Shown here one piece after another: positions 52,866 to 63,661 of a stretch of 64,000 nucleotides of DNA; position 1 is the stretch's first letter; the number at the start of each line of letters is the position of its first letter. The position numbers and the translations under genes were made by a program. The notes beneath the pieces were generated by a model. That model was not told the origin of the DNA and made no database searches. It worked only from the letters and a program-made list of their open reading frames with translations. Source of the DNA: Microbacterium cremeum (GTDB lineage Bacteria > Actinomycetota > Actinomycetes > Actinomycetales > Microbacteriaceae); NCBI RefSeq assembly GCF_015277855.1, contig NZ_CP063812.1:2976001-3040000 (forward strand), read 5' to 3'.

Positions 52866-54187
52866 CGGAGCAGCCCTTCGTAGTGGCGCTGCTGCAGCTG
52901 CGCGTCGATCTGCTTGACCGTCTCGAGGCCCACGCCGACGATGATCAGGATCGAGGCGCCGCCGAACGGGAAGTTCTGGTTCGCGCCGACCGTCGCCAGC
53001 GCGATGAGCGGCAGCAGTGCGATGAGCCCCAGGTACAGCGAGCCCGGCAGCGTGATGCGCGTGAGCACGTAGTCGAGGTACTCGGCGGTCGGACGACCCG
53101 CGCGGATGCCGGGGATGAAGCCGCCGTACTTCTTCATGTTGTCGGCGACCTCGACCGGGTTGAACGTGATCGCGACGTAGAAGTAGGTGAACCCGACGAT
53201 GAGGAGGAAGTACACCGCCATGTAGATCGGGTGATCGCCGTTCGTGAAGTACGCCTGGATCCACGCGACCCACGCGGGGATCTCGTTGTCGGCGTTCGGC
53301 TGCATGTTGAACTGCGCGATGAGCGCCGGGATGTACAGCAGCGACGACGCGAAGATGACGGGCACGACGCCGGCCATGTTGACCTTGATCGGGATGTAGG
53401 TGTTCGTCCCGCCGTACGTGCGGCGGCCGACCATGCGCTTGGCGTACTGCACCGGGATGCGCCGCTGCGACTGCTCGACGAAGACGACGAGCGCCACCAC
53501 GACGACGCCGACGGCCAGCACCAGGAGGAAGACCTCGAAGCCGCGCGCCTGGGCGATCGCCCACAGCGCGGACGGGAACGTCGCCGCGATCGAGGTGAAG
53601 ATCAGCAGCGACATGCCGTTGCCGATGCCGCGCTCGGTGACCAGCTCGGCGAACCACATGATGAGGCCCGTGCCGGCGGTCATGGTGATGATCATGAGGA
53701 GCTGCGCCCACCACACGTCGTTGGTGAGCAGCTGCTCGCACTCGGGGATGCCCGTCGTGCCGAACAGCTGACCGCTGCGCGCGACGGTGACCAGCGTCGT
53801 GGACTGGAGGAGCGCCAGCGCGATCGTGAGGTAGCGCGTGTACTGCGTCAGCTTCGCCTGGCCCGACTGACCCTCCTTGTAGAGGGTCTCGAAGTGCGGG
53901 ATGACCACGCGCAGCAGCTGCACGATGATCGTCGCGGTGATGTAGGGCATGACGCCCAGCGCGAAGATCGACAGCTGCAGCAGCGCACCGCCGGAGAACA
54001 GGTTGACCAGCGACAGCAGGCCTTCAGTGCCTGCGGACTCACGCAGACACGACTGCACGTTCGGGAAGTCGACGAACGGCGCCGGAATGTGCGCGCCGAG
54101 GCGGTACAGGGCGATGATCGCCAGAGTGAATGCGATCTTCCGCCGAAGGTCGGGTGTGCGGAAGACCCGCGCGATGGCGCTGAACAA
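52862..54187 (-). CDS. secY: Protein translocase subunit SecY
   Basis: 441 aa from TTG 54187, which has GGAGG 7 bases upstream; the longer frame to 54265 has no such signal. Ten helices; begins MFSAIARVFRTPDLRRKIAFTL, with IPAPFVDFP in the plug/first-loop region and GFIPGIRAGRPTAEYLDYVL near the C-terminus. Forms the Sec channel. Preceded by a terminator-like hairpin after rplO, so it may also have its own promoter. Confidence 0.97.
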   Translation of the reverse strand: MFSAIARVFRTPDLRRKIAFTLAIIALYRLGAHIPAPFVDFPNVQSCLRESAGTEGLLSLVNLFSGGALLQLSIFALGVMPYITATIIVQLLRVVIPHFETLYKEGQSGQAKLTQYTRYLTIALALLQSTTLVTVARSGQLFGTTGIPECEQLLTNDVWWAQLLMIITMTAGTGLIMWFAELVTERGIGNGMSLLIFTSIAATFPSALWAIAQARGFEVFLLVLAVGVVVVALVVFVEQSQRRIPVQYAKRMVGRRTYGGTNTYIPIKVNMAGVVPVIFASSLLYIPALIAQFNMQPNADNEIPAWVAWIQAYFTNGDHPIYMAVYFLLIVGFTYFYVAITFNPVEVADNMKKYGGFIPGIRAGRPTAEYLDYVLTRITLPGSLYLGLIALLPLIALATVGANQNFPFGGASILIIVGVGLETVKQIDAQLQQRHYEGLLR

Positions 54188-54248
54188 GAGGTTTCCTCCA
54201 GTGGGGATGCCGGCAGGCACGGCGACATGCCGACGTCCAGGGTAACCC

Positions 54249-54280
54249 AGTGGGGGCCGGAGCAAGCTCCGACCCCCACT
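54249..54280 (-). terminator. Hairpin between rplO and secY
   Basis: AGTGGGGGCCGGAGC (54249-54263) pairs with 54266-54280 with one mismatch, 9 bases below the rplO stop. It would limit read-through from ribosomal genes into secY. Confidence 0.6.
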
Positions 54281-54288
54281 GTGAGTAT

Positions 54289-54993
54289 TTACTTGACGCT
54301 GCCGCCCGCGGCGACGATCTTCTGCTCGGCGGATCCCGAGACCTTGTCGACCGACACGTTGAGCTTCACCGAGATGTCGCCGGTGCCGAGCACCTTGACC
54401 TTCTCGTTCTTGCGCACCGCGCCCTTGGCGACCAGGTCGCCGACGGTGACATCGCCACCGGCGGGGTACAGCTCCGCGAGCTTGTCCAGGTTCACGACCT
54501 GGTACTCGACGCGGAACGGGTTCTTGAAGCCGCGGAGCTTCGGGGTGCGCATGTGCAGCGGCATCTGCCCACCCTCGAAGCCGACCTTGACCTGGTAGCG
54601 GGCCTTCGTGCCCTTGGTGCCACGGCCGGCGGTCTTGCCCTTGGAGCCCTCACCGCGACCCACACGGGTCTTGGGGGTGTTCGAGCCCGGGACCGGACGC
54701 AGGTGGTGCACCTTGAGCACGCCGGGGCGCGCTGCCGGGGCATCCTTCTTGGCGGGCGCAGCCTTCTTGGCGGGAGCCTTCTTGGCGGGAGCAGCCTTCT
54801 CGGACTTCTCCACCTTCTCGGCCTTGTCGGCAGCCGCCTTGGCGGGCGCAGCCTTCTTGGCCGGAGCCTTCTTCTCGGCGGCGGCCTTGGGCGCAGCCGT
54901 CTTCACTTCGGCGGGCTCAGTACGTCGCTTGGCGGGGGCCTTCTTGGGGGCCTCAGCCTCGACGGCCTCGTTCTTCTCGGCCTTCTCAGCCAT
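54289..54993 (-). CDS. rplO: 50S ribosomal protein L15 with Lys/Ala-rich N-terminal extension
   Basis: 234 aa against the usual 145-150. The true L15 begins near residue 92 ([21 protein letters not shown]) and includes [16 protein letters not shown]. The first 90 residues are AK/PAKKA repeats, like histone-H1-type tails. GAGGAG precedes the ATG at 54993 and no start signal precedes the core, so the extension is translated. The ATG overlaps the rpmD stop (TGATG). Confidence 0.96.
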   Translation of the reverse strand: MAEKAEKNEAVEAEAPKKAPAKRRTEPAEVKTAAPKAAAEKKAPAKKAAPAKAAADKAEKVEKSEKAAPAKKAPAKKAAPAKKDAPAARPGVLKVHHLRPVPGSNTPKTRVGRGEGSKGKTAGRGTKGTKARYQVKVGFEGGQMPLHMRTPKLRGFKNPFRVEYQVVNLDKLAELYPAGGDVTVGDLVAKGAVRKNEKVKVLGTGDISVKLNVSVDKVSGSAEQKIVAAGGSVK

Positions 54994-55178
54994 CAGTCGA
55001 TCTCCTCAACCTTGACGAGGTGCGCGACGGTCCGGACGTAGCCGCGCGTCTGCGCGTCGTCGGGACGGACGACCGAGTCGCCGATCCGCTTCAGACCGAG
55101 CGAACGCAGCGTGTCGCGCTGGTTCTGCTTCTCGCTCACCTTGGACTTGACCTGCGTGACCTTCAGACGCGCAGCCAT
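54993..55178 (-). CDS. rpmD: 50S ribosomal protein L30
   Basis: 61 aa from the ATG at 55178, overlapping the rpsE stop. [20 protein letters not shown] and [17 protein letters not shown] are diagnostic. In its usual place between rpsE and rplO; both junctions are TGATG overlaps. Confidence 0.97.
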   Translation of the reverse strand: MAARLKVTQVKSKVSEKQNQRDTLRSLGLKRIGDSVVRPDDAQTRGYVRTVAHLVKVEEID

Positions 55179-55864
55179 CACACACCTGCCTTCGCAGCGG
55201 CCGCGGCCTCAGCCTCGGCACGGACGAGACGAGCGGGGGCGACCTGGTCGAACTCGAGACCACGACGCGCGGCGACCGCACGGGGCTCCTCGAGCTGCTT
55301 CAGGGCCTCCACCGTCGCGTGGACGATGTTGATCGTGTTCGACGACCCGAGCGACTTCGACAGCACGTCGTGGATGCCGGCGCACTCGAGCACCGCACGC
55401 ACCGGGCCACCGGCGATGACACCGGTACCGGCTGCGGCGGGACGAAGCAGCACCACACCGGCGGCCGCCTCACCCTGCACCGGGTGCGGGATCGTCGAGC
55501 CGACACGGGGGACGCGGAAGAAGTTGCGCTTGGCCTCCTCGACACCCTTCGAGATCGCCAGCGGCACCTCACGGGCCTTGCCGTAGCCGACGCCGACCAC
55601 ACCGTTGCCGTCGCCGACGACGACGAGCGCGGTGAAGCTGAAGCGGCGACCGCCCTTGACGACCTTCGACACGCGGTTGATGGTGACGACGCGCTCGAGG
55701 AACTGGCTCTCGTTGCGGTCGCGACCACCGCGGTCGCGGTTGGGGTTGCGCTCGCGACCGCCGCGGCGCGGCTCGCGCTCGCGCTCGGCGGGCGCCGTAG
55801 CGGCCTCGGCCGGAGCCTCGGCAGCTGCCTGCTCGGTCACGATGTTCTCCTTGTTGTCACTCAC
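55178..55864 (-). CDS. rpsE: 30S ribosomal protein S5
   Basis: 228 aa from GTG 55864, which overlaps the rplR stop (GTGA); a GTG at 55840 with a better AAGGAG site would give 220 aa. The core starts near residue 52 ([21 protein letters not shown]) and includes [16 protein letters not shown]. The first 50 residues are an Ala/Glu then Arg/Gly/Asn-rich extension. Decoding-fidelity protein. Confidence 0.95.
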   Translation of the reverse strand: MSDNKENIVTEQAAAEAPAEAATAPAEREREPRRGGRERNPNRDRGGRDRNESQFLERVVTINRVSKVVKGGRRFSFTALVVVGDGNGVVGVGYGKAREVPLAISKGVEEAKRNFFRVPRVGSTIPHPVQGEAAAGVVLLRPAAAGTGVIAGGPVRAVLECAGIHDVLSKSLGSSNTINIVHATVEALKQLEEPRAVAARRGLEFDQVAPARLVRAEAEAAAAAKAGV

Positions 55865-56220
55865 AGGTTCAGACCTCCCTCGCGCGCGCCATCGGCGATC
55901 GCCGCGACACGGCCCGCGTAGCGGTTGCCGCCACGGTCGAACACGACGTCCGAGACGCCGGCAGCCTTGGCGCGCTCCGCGAGGAGCTCGCCGACCTTGC
56001 GCGCCTTGGCGGTCTTGTCGGCGTCGGTCGCACGCAGATCGGTCTCGAGCGTCGAGGCCGAGGCCAGCGTGTGGCCCTTGCTGTCGTCGACGAGCTGCAC
56101 GAACACGTGGCGCGCCGAACGCGTCACGACCAGGCGGGGACGCTCGGTCGTGCCGACGACCTTCTTGCGAAGGCGGGCGTGACGACGCGCGCGCGCGTCG
56201 GACTTCGACTTCACAGCCAT
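55861..56220 (-). CDS. rplR: 50S ribosomal protein L18
   Basis: 119 aa. [30 protein letters not shown] and the C-terminal [19 protein letters not shown] are diagnostic; binds 5S rRNA. It lies 2 bases below rplF. Confidence 0.97.
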   Translation of the reverse strand: MAVKSKSDARARRHARLRKKVVGTTERPRLVVTRSARHVFVQLVDDSKGHTLASASTLETDLRATDADKTAKARKVGELLAERAKAAGVSDVVFDRGGNRYAGRVAAIADGAREGGLNL

Positions 56221-56222
56221 GG

Positions 56223-56759
56223 TTACTTACCAGCCTTTCCGGCCTTGCGCCGGACGACCTCGCCGGCGTAGCGCACACCCTTGCCCTTGTACGGCTCGGG
56301 CTTGCGGATCTTGCGGATGTTGGCAGCCGCCTCGCCGACGGCCTGCTTGTCGATGCCCGAGACCGTGAGCTTGTTGTTGCCCTCGACGGTCAGGGTGATG
56401 CCGGCAGGCGGCTCGATCAGGACGGGGTGCGAGAAGCCGAGAGCGAACTCGACCGCGGTGCCCTTCTGCGCCACGCGGTAACCCGTGCCGACGACCTCGA
56501 GGCCCTTGGTGTAGCCCTGGGTGACACCGACGATGTTGTTGTTGATGAGCGTGCGGGTGAGGCCGTGGAGCGAGCGCGACGAGCGCTCGTCGTCGGGACG
56601 GGTCACGACGACCTGGCCCTCCTCGACCTTGACCTCGATGGGACGGGCCACGGTGAGCGCGAGCTCGCCCTTGGGGCCCTTGACGGCGACATCCTGGCCG
56701 TCGACCGTGACGGTCACACCGGCGGGGATGTCGATCGGAAGACGACCGATACGCGACAT
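56223..56759 (-). CDS. rplF: 50S ribosomal protein L6
   Basis: 178 aa. [41 protein letters not shown] and the C-terminal [15 protein letters not shown] are diagnostic. Located between rpsH and rplR as usual. Confidence 0.98.
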   Translation of the reverse strand: MSRIGRLPIDIPAGVTVTVDGQDVAVKGPKGELALTVARPIEVKVEEGQVVVTRPDDERSSRSLHGLTRTLINNNIVGVTQGYTKGLEVVGTGYRVAQKGTAVEFALGFSHPVLIEPPAGITLTVEGNNKLTVSGIDKQAVGEAAANIRKIRKPEPYKGKGVRYAGEVVRRKAGKAGK

Positions 56760-56765
56760 GTCAGA

Positions 56766-57164
56766 TCACCACACGTAGGCGAGGACTTCCCCACCCACGC
56801 CCTTCTGCTCTGCCTGGCGGTCCGTGAGAAGACCGGAGGAGGTGGACAGGATCGCGACGCCGAGACCGCCGAGGACACGGGGGATCTCGTTCGACTTCGC
56901 GTAGACGCGGAGACCGGGCTTCGAGACGCGCTTGATGCCGGCGATCGACCGCTCGCGGTTCGGGCCGTACTTGAGCGTCAGCGTGAGGGTCTGGCCGACG
57001 CGTGCGTCGCTGACCTCCCAGCCTGCGATGTAGCCCTCCTGCTTGAGGATCTCGGCGATGTGCGTCTTGAGCTTCGAGCTCGGCAGCGACACGGAGTCGT
57101 GGTGCGCCGAGTTCGCGTTGCGCAGACGGGTCAGCATGTCTGCGACCGGGTCTGTCATTGTCAT
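56766..57164 (-). CDS. rpsH: 30S ribosomal protein S8
   Basis: 132 aa (an ATG two codons in, at 57158, is an equal alternative). [23 protein letters not shown] (positions 3 onward) and [22 protein letters not shown] are diagnostic. It is separated from rplE by 153 bases that hold a repeat hairpin and no S14 gene. Confidence 0.97.
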   Translation of the reverse strand: MTMTDPVADMLTRLRNANSAHHDSVSLPSSKLKTHIAEILKQEGYIAGWEVSDARVGQTLTLTLKYGPNRERSIAGIKRVSKPGLRVYAKSNEIPRVLGGLGVAILSTSSGLLTDRQAEQKGVGGEVLAYVW

Positions 57165-57246
57165 TTGTAGATTCCTTTGCTCACGAGGTTTCGGCTGCCG
57201 TTACACGACAGACGACCTTCGATGACTGCGATATTCGGTTGTGGGC

Positions 57247-57312
57247 TCGTTTCGTCTCGCTCCTCGCTCAACGACCGGGTCCCGGCCGTTGAGCGAGCGA
57301 AGCGAGACGACA
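57247..57312. repeat. Inverted pair of GAGCGAGCGAAGCGAG-type repeats
   Basis: The arm near 57247-57272 pairs with 57287-57312 around an ACCGGGTCCCGG-centred loop, one arm having lost a few bases. It lies where many actinobacteria carry the S14 gene. As RNA it would be a strong hairpin inside the spc operon. Confidence 0.7.
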
Positions 57313-57317
57313 CGCGG

Positions 57318-57908
57318 TCAGGCCTGCTGGTCCTCGTTGCGGAACGGGAAGCCGAGGTGGCGCAGGAGCGCGCGGCCCTCGTCGTCCGTGGTCGCCGACG
57401 TCACGATGGTGATGTCGAAACCGCGCACGCGGTCGATCTTGTCCTGGTTGATCTCGTGGAACACGGACTGCTCCTGGAGACCGAACGTGTAGTTGCCGTG
57501 GCCGTCGAACTGCTTGCCCGACAGACCGCGGAAGTCGCGGATGCGGGGCAGCGCGAGGTTCACGAGGCGGTCGACGAACTCCCACGCACGATCGCCGCGA
57601 AGGGTCACGTGCGCGCCGATGGGCTGGCCCTCGCGCAGCTTGAACTGCGCGATCGACTTGCGAGCCTTGGTGACGACCGGCTTCTGTCCGGTGATCTTGG
57701 TGAGGTCGTCGACCGCGCCATCGATCACCTTGCTGTCGCGAGCGGCCTCGCCGACACCGGTGTTCACCACGACCTTGACCAGGCCGGGGATCTGCATGAC
57801 GTTCTTGTAACCGAACTCCTCCAGCAGCTTCTGCTGGATCTCGGCCTTGTACTTCTGCTTGAGGCGGGGCTGGATCTTGCCAGCCTCCACGGCAGTGGCG
57901 GTGCTCAT
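57318..57908 (-). CDS. rplE: 50S ribosomal protein L5
   Basis: 196 aa. [22 protein letters not shown], then [21 protein letters not shown] and the final [12 protein letters not shown] are diagnostic; binds 5S rRNA. It starts 2 bases below rplX. Confidence 0.98.
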   Translation of the reverse strand: MSTATAVEAGKIQPRLKQKYKAEIQQKLLEEFGYKNVMQIPGLVKVVVNTGVGEAARDSKVIDGAVDDLTKITGQKPVVTKARKSIAQFKLREGQPIGAHVTLRGDRAWEFVDRLVNLALPRIRDFRGLSGKQFDGHGNYTFGLQEQSVFHEINQDKIDRVRGFDITIVTSATTDDEGRALLRHLGFPFRNEDQQA

Positions 57909-57910
57909 GT

Positions 57911-58270
57911 TCAGAGGTCCTTGCCTGACTTCTTCGCGTAACGCACGCGGACCGTGCGCTTGACGCCGTCCTTCGTCTGCTCCTCGACGCGGTGGCCGAC
58001 ACGCGTCGGCTTCTTGGTCGAGGGGTCGACGAGCTGGACGTTGGAGATGTGGATCGGGGCTTCCATCGTCTCGATGCCGCCCGTCTTGGTGCCGCGCTGG
58101 GACTGGCCGACACGGGTGTGCTTGGTGACGTAGTTCACGCCCTCGACGATGACGCGGTTCTGCTCGGTGAGGACCTCGAGGACCTTGCCCTGCTTGCCGC
58201 GGTCGCCGCCACGCTCGGGCTTGGCGCCCGTGATGACCTGAACCAGGTCGCCCTTCTTGATGTTCGCCAT
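57911..58270 (-). CDS. rplX: 50S ribosomal protein L24
   Basis: 119 aa. The KOW motif [22 protein letters not shown] is followed by [17 protein letters not shown]. Slightly longer than the 103-110 aa norm at the basic C-terminus. It starts 2 bases below rplN. Confidence 0.97.
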   Translation of the reverse strand: MANIKKGDLVQVITGAKPERGGDRGKQGKVLEVLTEQNRVIVEGVNYVTKHTRVGQSQRGTKTGGIETMEAPIHISNVQLVDPSTKKPTRVGHRVEEQTKDGVKRTVRVRYAKKSGKDL

Positions 58271-58272
58271 GA

Positions 58273-58641
58273 TCAGATGACCTCCGGGGCGAGCGAGACG
58301 ATCTTCATGAACTTCTTGTCGCGAAGCTCACGACCGACCGGTCCGAAGATGCGGGTGCCGCGGGGCTCCCCGTCGTTCTTCAGGATGACGGCGGCGTTCT
58401 CGTCGAACTTGATGTACGAGCCGTCGGGACGACGGGTCGACTTGACGGTGCGGACGACGACGGCCTTGACCACGTCGCCCTTCTTCACGTTGCCGCCCGG
58501 GATCGCGTCCTTGACGGTCGCCACGATGATGTCACCCAGACCGGCGTAGCGACGGTTCGAGCCGCCGAGAACGCGGATGGTGAGCAGCTCCTTGGCGCCC
58601 GTGTTGTCGGCGACCTTGAGGCGGGACTCGTTCTGAATCAC
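58273..58641 (-). CDS. rplN: 50S ribosomal protein L14
   Basis: 122 aa. [20 protein letters not shown] and [21 protein letters not shown] are diagnostic. The GTG start overlaps the rpsQ stop (GTGA), implying coupling. Confidence 0.98.
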   Translation of the reverse strand: MIQNESRLKVADNTGAKELLTIRVLGGSNRRYAGLGDIIVATVKDAIPGGNVKKGDVVKAVVVRTVKSTRRPDGSYIKFDENAAVILKNDGEPRGTRIFGPVGRELRDKKFMKIVSLAPEVI

Positions 58642-58952
58642 TTGGCCTTCTCCAGGATCTCGACCAGACGCCAGCGCTTGGTGGCGCTCAGCGGGCGGGT
58701 CTCGTTGATGAGGACGAGGTCGCCGATGCCGGCCGTGTTGCCCTCGTCGTGCGCCTTGACCTTGGAGGTCCGGCGGATGACCTTGCCGTACAGCGGGTGC
58801 TTCACGCGGTCCTCGACCTCGACGACGATGGTCTTGTCCATCTTGTCGCTGACGACGTAGCCACGGCGAGCCTTGCGGTAGCCGCGGGCGTTGACGTCGC
58901 GGACGTCGTGCTCGCCGTGCTCGACCTCAGCGGCCTGCTTCTTGTCAGCCAT
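58638..58952 (-). CDS. rpsQ: 30S ribosomal protein S17
   Basis: 104 aa from the ATG at 58952, overlapping the rpmC stop (TGATG). An acidic/His N-terminal extension of about 20 residues precedes the core [22 protein letters not shown] and the C-terminal [19 protein letters not shown]. The open frame further upstream is antisense noise. Confidence 0.97.
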   Translation of the reverse strand: MADKKQAAEVEHGEHDVRDVNARGYRKARRGYVVSDKMDKTIVVEVEDRVKHPLYGKVIRRTSKVKAHDEGNTAGIGDLVLINETRPLSATKRWRLVEILEKAK

Positions 58953-59266
58953 CACTCGGCCTCTTCCTTGGTCGCCTCGTCGGCGGAGTCCGCCTTCTTG
59001 GCCTTCGTCTTCTTCGCCTTGGTCGCCGTCTCCAGCGGAGCGGGCGTGGCACGGATGCCGAGCTCGCGCTCGCGGATCACGGTGTAGAGCCGCGCGATGT
59101 CGCGCTTGACCGCACGGATGCGGCCGTGGCTCTCGAGCTGGCCGGTGGCCGACTGGAAGCGCAGGTTGAACAGCTCTTCCTTGGCCTTGCGCAGCTCCTC
59201 GACCAGGCGCTGGTCTTCGAACGTGTCGAGCTCGCTCGGGGCGAGCGTCTTGGTGCCGATCGCCAT
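58952..59266 (-). CDS. rpmC: 50S ribosomal protein L29 with charged C-terminal extension
   Basis: 104 aa against the usual 60-70. The core runs [22 protein letters not shown] to [16 protein letters not shown]. The final 30 residues are Lys/Ala then Asp/Glu-rich. It shares one base with rplP (TAATG). Confidence 0.96.
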   Translation of the reverse strand: MAIGTKTLAPSELDTFEDQRLVEELRKAKEELFNLRFQSATGQLESHGRIRAVKRDIARLYTVIRERELGIRATPAPLETATKAKKTKAKKADSADEATKEEAE

Positions 59267-59685
59267 TACGCGTCGCCCTCCTCGCGCTTGATGATGCGTG
59301 CCTTGAGAGGCAGCTTGTGGATGGCACGGGTCAGGGCCTCACGAGCGAGCTGCTCGTTGACGCCGGCGACCTCGAAGAGGACGCGACCCGGCTTGACGTT
59401 TGCGACCCACCACTCCGGCGAGCCCTTACCCGAACCCATGCGGGTCTCGGCGGGCTTCTTGGTCAGCGGTCGGTCGGGGTAGATGTTGATCCACACCTTG
59501 CCGCCACGCTTGATGTGACGCGTCATGGCGATACGAGCGGACTCGATCTGACGGTTGGTCACGTAAGCGGGCGTGAGGGCCTGGATGCCGAACTCGCCGA
59601 AGGAGACCTTCGTGCCGCCGGTGGCCTGGCCGTCGCGCTTGGGGTGGTGCTGCTTGCGGTACTTGACCTTGCGGGGGATGAGCAT
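59266..59685 (-). CDS. rplP: 50S ribosomal protein L16
   Basis: 139 aa. [39 protein letters not shown] and [18 protein letters not shown] are diagnostic; helps form the A-site tRNA-binding region. TAATG overlaps at both ends. Confidence 0.98.
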   Translation of the reverse strand: MLIPRKVKYRKQHHPKRDGQATGGTKVSFGEFGIQALTPAYVTNRQIESARIAMTRHIKRGGKVWINIYPDRPLTKKPAETRMGSGKGSPEWWVANVKPGRVLFEVAGVNEQLAREALTRAIHKLPLKARIIKREEGDA

Positions 59686-60440
59686 TACGCCGACGCTCCT
59701 TCTGCCACGGGGGCCTCGTTGCGACGGTCGCCGCGCGGGCCACGGCGGTCGCCGCGCTCACGCGCCGGCTTCTGGTTCGCCTGCTCGCGCGCGAGCTCCT
59801 TGTTGGTCAGGTCGCCCTTGTAGATCCACACCTTCACGCCGATGCGACCGAAGGTGGTCTTCGCCTCGTAGAAGCCGTAGTCGATGTTCGCGCGCAGCGT
59901 GTGCAGCGGCACACGACCCTCGCGGTAGAACTCCGAGCGGCTCATCTCGGCGCCGCCGAGGCGGCCGGAGACCTGGATGCGGACGCCCTTGGCGCCGGCG
60001 CGCTGCGCGCCCTGCAGGCCCTTGCGCATCGCGCGGCGGAACGCCACGCGAGCGGTGAGCTGCTCGGCGATGCCCTGCGCGACGAGCTGGGCGTCGGCCT
60101 CGGGGTTCTTCACCTCGAGGATGTTCAGCTGGATCTGCTTGCCGGTGAGCTTCTCGAGGTCGGCGCGGATGCGCTCGGCCTCGGCCCCGCGGCGACCGAT
60201 CACGATGCCCGGGCGGGCGGTGTGGATGTCGACGCGGACGCGGTCACGCGTGCGCTCGATCTCGATGTTGCTGACGCCGGCGCGGTCCAGCGACGTCGTC
60301 AGCAGGCGACGGATCTTGATGTCCTCGGCCACGTAGTCGGCGTAGCGCTGTCCGGGCTTCGTCGAGTCCGAGAACCAACGCGACACGTGGTCCGTGGTGA
60401 TGCCGAGGCGGAAGCCGTACGGGTTGACCTTCTGTCCCAT
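59685..60440 (-). CDS. rpsC: 30S ribosomal protein S3
   Basis: 251 aa. [21 protein letters not shown], the KH-domain [11 protein letters not shown], and [21 protein letters not shown] are diagnostic. The last 35 residues are an Arg/Asp/Gly-rich tail ([15 protein letters not shown]), common in actinobacterial S3. Confidence 0.98.
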   Translation of the reverse strand: MGQKVNPYGFRLGITTDHVSRWFSDSTKPGQRYADYVAEDIKIRRLLTTSLDRAGVSNIEIERTRDRVRVDIHTARPGIVIGRRGAEAERIRADLEKLTGKQIQLNILEVKNPEADAQLVAQGIAEQLTARVAFRRAMRKGLQGAQRAGAKGVRIQVSGRLGGAEMSRSEFYREGRVPLHTLRANIDYGFYEAKTTFGRIGVKVWIYKGDLTNKELAREQANQKPARERGDRRGPRGDRRNEAPVAEGASA

Positions 60441-60838
60441 TACTTGCTCGCCTTCTTGCTCTTGGCAGCCGGCGCCGTCTCCGCGACCTCGGGGGTCGAG
60501 AGCACGACGGTGATGTGGCTCGTGCGCTTCTTGATCTGGAAGGCACGACCCTGGGCGCGGGGCCGGAAACGCTTGAGCGTCGTGCCCTCGTCGACGTACG
60601 CGTTCTTCACGTACAGGTCCTGCTCATCCAGGTACTCGCCGTCCTTGTCGGCCTTCACGCGAGCGTTCGCGATCGCCGAGGCGACGAGCTTGTAGATCGG
60701 CTCGCTCGCGCCCTGCGGCGCGAACTTGAGGATGGCCAGGGCCTCCTCGGCCTGCTTGCCCTTGATGAGGGCGACGACACGACGAGCCTTCTGAGGGGTC
60801 ACGCGGATGTGTCGCACGCGTGCGATGGACTCCACCAT
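60440..60838 (-). CDS. rplV: 50S ribosomal protein L22
   Basis: 132 aa. [21 protein letters not shown] at the N-terminus and [21 protein letters not shown] near the C-terminus are diagnostic; the hairpin between them lines the exit tunnel. A 26-base gap separates it from rpsS. Confidence 0.98.
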   Translation of the reverse strand: MVESIARVRHIRVTPQKARRVVALIKGKQAEEALAILKFAPQGASEPIYKLVASAIANARVKADKDGEYLDEQDLYVKNAYVDEGTTLKRFRPRAQGRAFQIKKRTSHITVVLSTPEVAETAPAAKSKKASK

Positions 60839-60864
60839 TTCTCTCTCCTCTATGCGTCGCCGCG

Positions 60865-61146
60865 TCAGCGGCGACGGCCCTTCTTGTCGTCCTTCACGTG
60901 GCCGCGGAAGGTGCGGGTGGGCGCGAACTCGCCCAGCTTGTGGCCGACCATGGTCTCGGTCACGAACACGGGGATGTGCTTGCGACCGTCGTGGACGGCG
61001 ATCGTGTGGCCCAGCATGGCCGGGACGATCATCGAACGACGTGACCAGGTCTTGATGACGTTCTTCGTGTTGGCTTCGTTCTGCGAGACGACCTTGCGAA
61101 GCAGGTGCTCGTCGACGAAGGGGCCCTTCTTAAGGCTGCGAGGCAT
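60865..61146 (-). CDS. rpsS: 30S ribosomal protein S19
   Basis: 93 aa. [40 protein letters not shown] and [16 protein letters not shown] are diagnostic. It lies 12 bases below rplB. Confidence 0.98.
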   Translation of the reverse strand: MPRSLKKGPFVDEHLLRKVVSQNEANTKNVIKTWSRRSMIVPAMLGHTIAVHDGRKHIPVFVTETMVGHKLGEFAPTRTFRGHVKDDKKGRRR

Positions 61147-61158
61147 CTTCCTCTACTC

Positions 61159-61998
61159 CTACTTGCGCTTCTTGCCGGCGTTGCGACGGCGAACGATGTA
61201 CTTGTCGCTTTCCTTGTTCGCGTGGCGGGTGCGGCCTTCGGCCTGGCCCCACGGCGAAACAGGGTGACGACCACCGGAGGTCTTGCCCTCACCACCACCG
61301 TGCGGGTGGTCGACAGGGTTCATGGCGACACCACGGACGGTCGGGCGGACGCCCTTCCAGCGCTTGCGGCCGGCCTTGCCCCAGTTGATGTTCGACTGCT
61401 CGGCGTTGCCGACCTCGCCGACGGTCGCGCGGCAGCGCGCGTCGACGTTGCGGATCTCGCCCGAGGGCAGACGCAGCTGAGCGTAGGGACCGTCCTTGGC
61501 GACGAGACGCACCGAGGCACCGGCCGAACGGGCCATCTTCGCGCCGCCGCCGGGGCGGAGCTCGATGGCGTGGATGACGGTACCGGTCGGGATGTTGCGC
61601 AGCGGCAGGTTGTTGCCCGGCTTGATGTCGGCGCTCGGCCCCGACTCGACGATGTCGCCCTGCTGCAGCTTGTTCGGCGCGAGGATGTAGCGCTTCTCGC
61701 CGTCCTTGTAGTGCAGCAGCGCGATGCGCGCGGTGCGGTTGGGGTCGTACTCGATGTGCGCGACCTTCGCGTCGATGCCGTCCTTGTCGTTGCGACGGAA
61801 GTCGATGAGACGGTACTGACGCTTGTGGCCACCGCCGATGTGACGGGTGGTGATGCGGCCCTGGTTGTTGCGGCCACCGGTCTTGCTGAGCGGGCGGAGG
61901 AGCGACTTCTCAGGCGTCGATCGGGTGATCTCGGCGAAGTCTGCCACCGACGAGCCGCGGCGACCCGGGGTCGTGGGCTTGTACTTGCGAATAGCCAT
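61159..61998 (-). CDS. rplB: 50S ribosomal protein L2
   Basis: 279 aa, full length. [40 protein letters not shown] and the catalytic-centre-associated [15 protein letters not shown] are diagnostic. A 26-base gap separates it from rplW. Confidence 0.98.
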   Translation of the reverse strand: MAIRKYKPTTPGRRGSSVADFAEITRSTPEKSLLRPLSKTGGRNNQGRITTRHIGGGHKRQYRLIDFRRNDKDGIDAKVAHIEYDPNRTARIALLHYKDGEKRYILAPNKLQQGDIVESGPSADIKPGNNLPLRNIPTGTVIHAIELRPGGGAKMARSAGASVRLVAKDGPYAQLRLPSGEIRNVDARCRATVGEVGNAEQSNINWGKAGRKRWKGVRPTVRGVAMNPVDHPHGGGEGKTSGGRHPVSPWGQAEGRTRHANKESDKYIVRRRNAGKKRK

Positions 61999-62024
61999 AG
62001 TTCTCTAGTCCTCTGTCCCGACCG

Positions 62025-62330
62025 TCAGCCGACTGCCGTGAAGATGTCGATGGTGCCCGACTTCAGGGTCACGATGGCGCGCTTGGTGTCCTTGCGCTTG
62101 CCGGTGCCGAAGCGGGTGCGGCGTGCCTTGCCGACACGGTTGATCGTGTTGACCGCGGCCACCTTGACACCGAAGATCTTCTCGATCGCGAGCTTGATCT
62201 CGGTCTTCGAGGCGCGCGGGTCGACGAGGAAGGTGTACTTGCCCTCGTCGATGAGCCCGTAGCTCTTCTCGGACACGACCGGCTTCAGGATGATGTCGCG
62301 CGGGTCCTTGTTCACGGCGATGCTGCTCAT
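62025..62330 (-). CDS. rplW: 50S ribosomal protein L23
   Basis: 101 aa. [21 protein letters not shown] and [20 protein letters not shown] are diagnostic. It sits at the tunnel exit and is a docking site for SRP and trigger factor. The ATG overlaps the rplD stop. Confidence 0.97.
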   Translation of the reverse strand: MSSIAVNKDPRDIILKPVVSEKSYGLIDEGKYTFLVDPRASKTEIKLAIEKIFGVKVAAVNTINRVGKARRTRFGTGKRKDTKRAIVTLKSGTIDIFTAVG

Positions 62331-62989
62331 GCCGAGACCTCCTCGGTGGTGGTGCTCTTCGAGGCGACGAACGCGCCGAAGGCAGCCTTGGTGAAGACGA
62401 TGTCGTCCGAGACGAGCACGTCGTAGGCGTTCAGCTGGTCGAACGGCAGCACGTGGGCGTAGGCGATGTTGCGGACGCTCAGCACGCTGAGGTCGTCGTC
62501 GCGGTCCACCACGACGAGCACGTTCTTGGTGGCGCCGAGCGAGGCGAAGACCGACGCGGCGGCCTTGGTCGAGGGCGCGCCCTCGATGTCGAACGACTCG
62601 ACGACGTGAAGACGCTCGCCGCGAGCACGGTCGCTGAGCGCACCCAGCAGGGCGGCGGCGATCATCTTCTTGGGCGTGCGCTGCGAGTAGTCGCGCGGCT
62701 TGGGGCCGTGCACGATGCCACCGCCGGTCATGTGCGGCGCGCGGATCGAGCCCTGGCGGGCGTTACCCGTGCCCTTCTGCTTGAAGGGCTTGCGGCCGGC
62801 GCCCGAGACCTCACCGCGACGCTTGGTCGAGTGGGTGCCCTGGCGTGCCGCCGCGAGTTGCGCGATGACGACCTGGTGGATGAGCGGGATGTTCGTCTTG
62901 ACGTCGAAGATCGAGGCCGGCAGTTCGACGGAACCAGCCGCCGTGCCGTCTGCCTTCACGACGTCGAGCGCGAGAGTCGAGTCAGCCAT
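62327..62989 (-). CDS. rplD: 50S ribosomal protein L4
   Basis: 220 aa from the ATG at 62989; a GTG four codons earlier (63001) is possible. [21 protein letters not shown] and [21 protein letters not shown] form the tunnel-lining loop. Here GTG/ATG overlaps or abuts the rplC stop, so translation is coupled. Confidence 0.97.
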   Translation of the reverse strand: MADSTLALDVVKADGTAAGSVELPASIFDVKTNIPLIHQVVIAQLAAARQGTHSTKRRGEVSGAGRKPFKQKGTGNARQGSIRAPHMTGGGIVHGPKPRDYSQRTPKKMIAAALLGALSDRARGERLHVVESFDIEGAPSTKAAASVFASLGATKNVLVVVDRDDDLSVLSVRNIAYAHVLPFDQLNAYDVLVSDDIVFTKAAFGAFVASKSTTTEEVSA

Positions 62990-62993
62990 GAGT

Positions 62994-63653
62994 TCAGGCA
63001 CCCTTCACTGCGTTGCGGACGTAGACGATGCGGCCGCGCGCGCCGGGGACGGCGCCCTTGACGAGCAGCAGACCCTTCTCGGCGTCGACGGCGTGCACCG
63101 TGAGGTTGAGGACGGTCACGCGCTCGCCACCCATACGGCCGGCCATGCGCATGCCCTTGAACACGCGGCTCGGGGTCGACGAGGCGCCGATCGAACCGGG
63201 CTTGCGGTGGTTGCGGTGCGCACCGTGCGAAGCGGAGACGCCCTTGAAGTTGTGGCGCTTCATGACACCCGCGGTGCCCTTGCCCTTGCTGGTGCCGACG
63301 ACGTCGACCAGCTGGCCGGCCTCGAACGTGCCCTCAGCCGTGAGCTCCTGACCGAGTGAGTAGTCAGCAGCGTCCGCGGTGCGGATCTCGGTGAGGTGGC
63401 GGCGCGGCGTGACGCCGGCGGCCTCGAAGTGGGCCGTGAGGGGCTTGTTCACCTTGCGGGGGTCGATCTGGCCGTAGGCGATCTGGACGGCGTTGTAGCC
63501 GTCCTTCTCCGGCGTGCGCACCTGGGTGACGACGTTCGGAGCGATCTCGATGACGGTGACGGGAACGAGCTTGCCGTTCTCATCCCAGACCTGGGTCATG
63601 CCGAGCTTGGTGCCGAGCAGGCCCTTGGAAACCTTTTCGTTGATGTGTGCCAT
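62994..63653 (-). CDS. rplC: 50S ribosomal protein L3
   Basis: 219 aa. [21 protein letters not shown] and [41 protein letters not shown] are diagnostic. It begins 8 bases below rpsJ. Confidence 0.98.
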   Translation of the reverse strand: MAHINEKVSKGLLGTKLGMTQVWDENGKLVPVTVIEIAPNVVTQVRTPEKDGYNAVQIAYGQIDPRKVNKPLTAHFEAAGVTPRRHLTEIRTADAADYSLGQELTAEGTFEAGQLVDVVGTSKGKGTAGVMKRHNFKGVSASHGAHRNHRKPGSIGASSTPSRVFKGMRMAGRMGGERVTVLNLTVHAVDAEKGLLLVKGAVPGARGRIVYVRNAVKGA

Positions 63654-63661
63654 GTCGAACC

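Noticed and set aside
57165..57317. Short S14 gene between rplE and rpsH
   Set aside because: No frame gives the S14 zinc-finger or RNA-binding motifs; the gap is a repeat hairpin.
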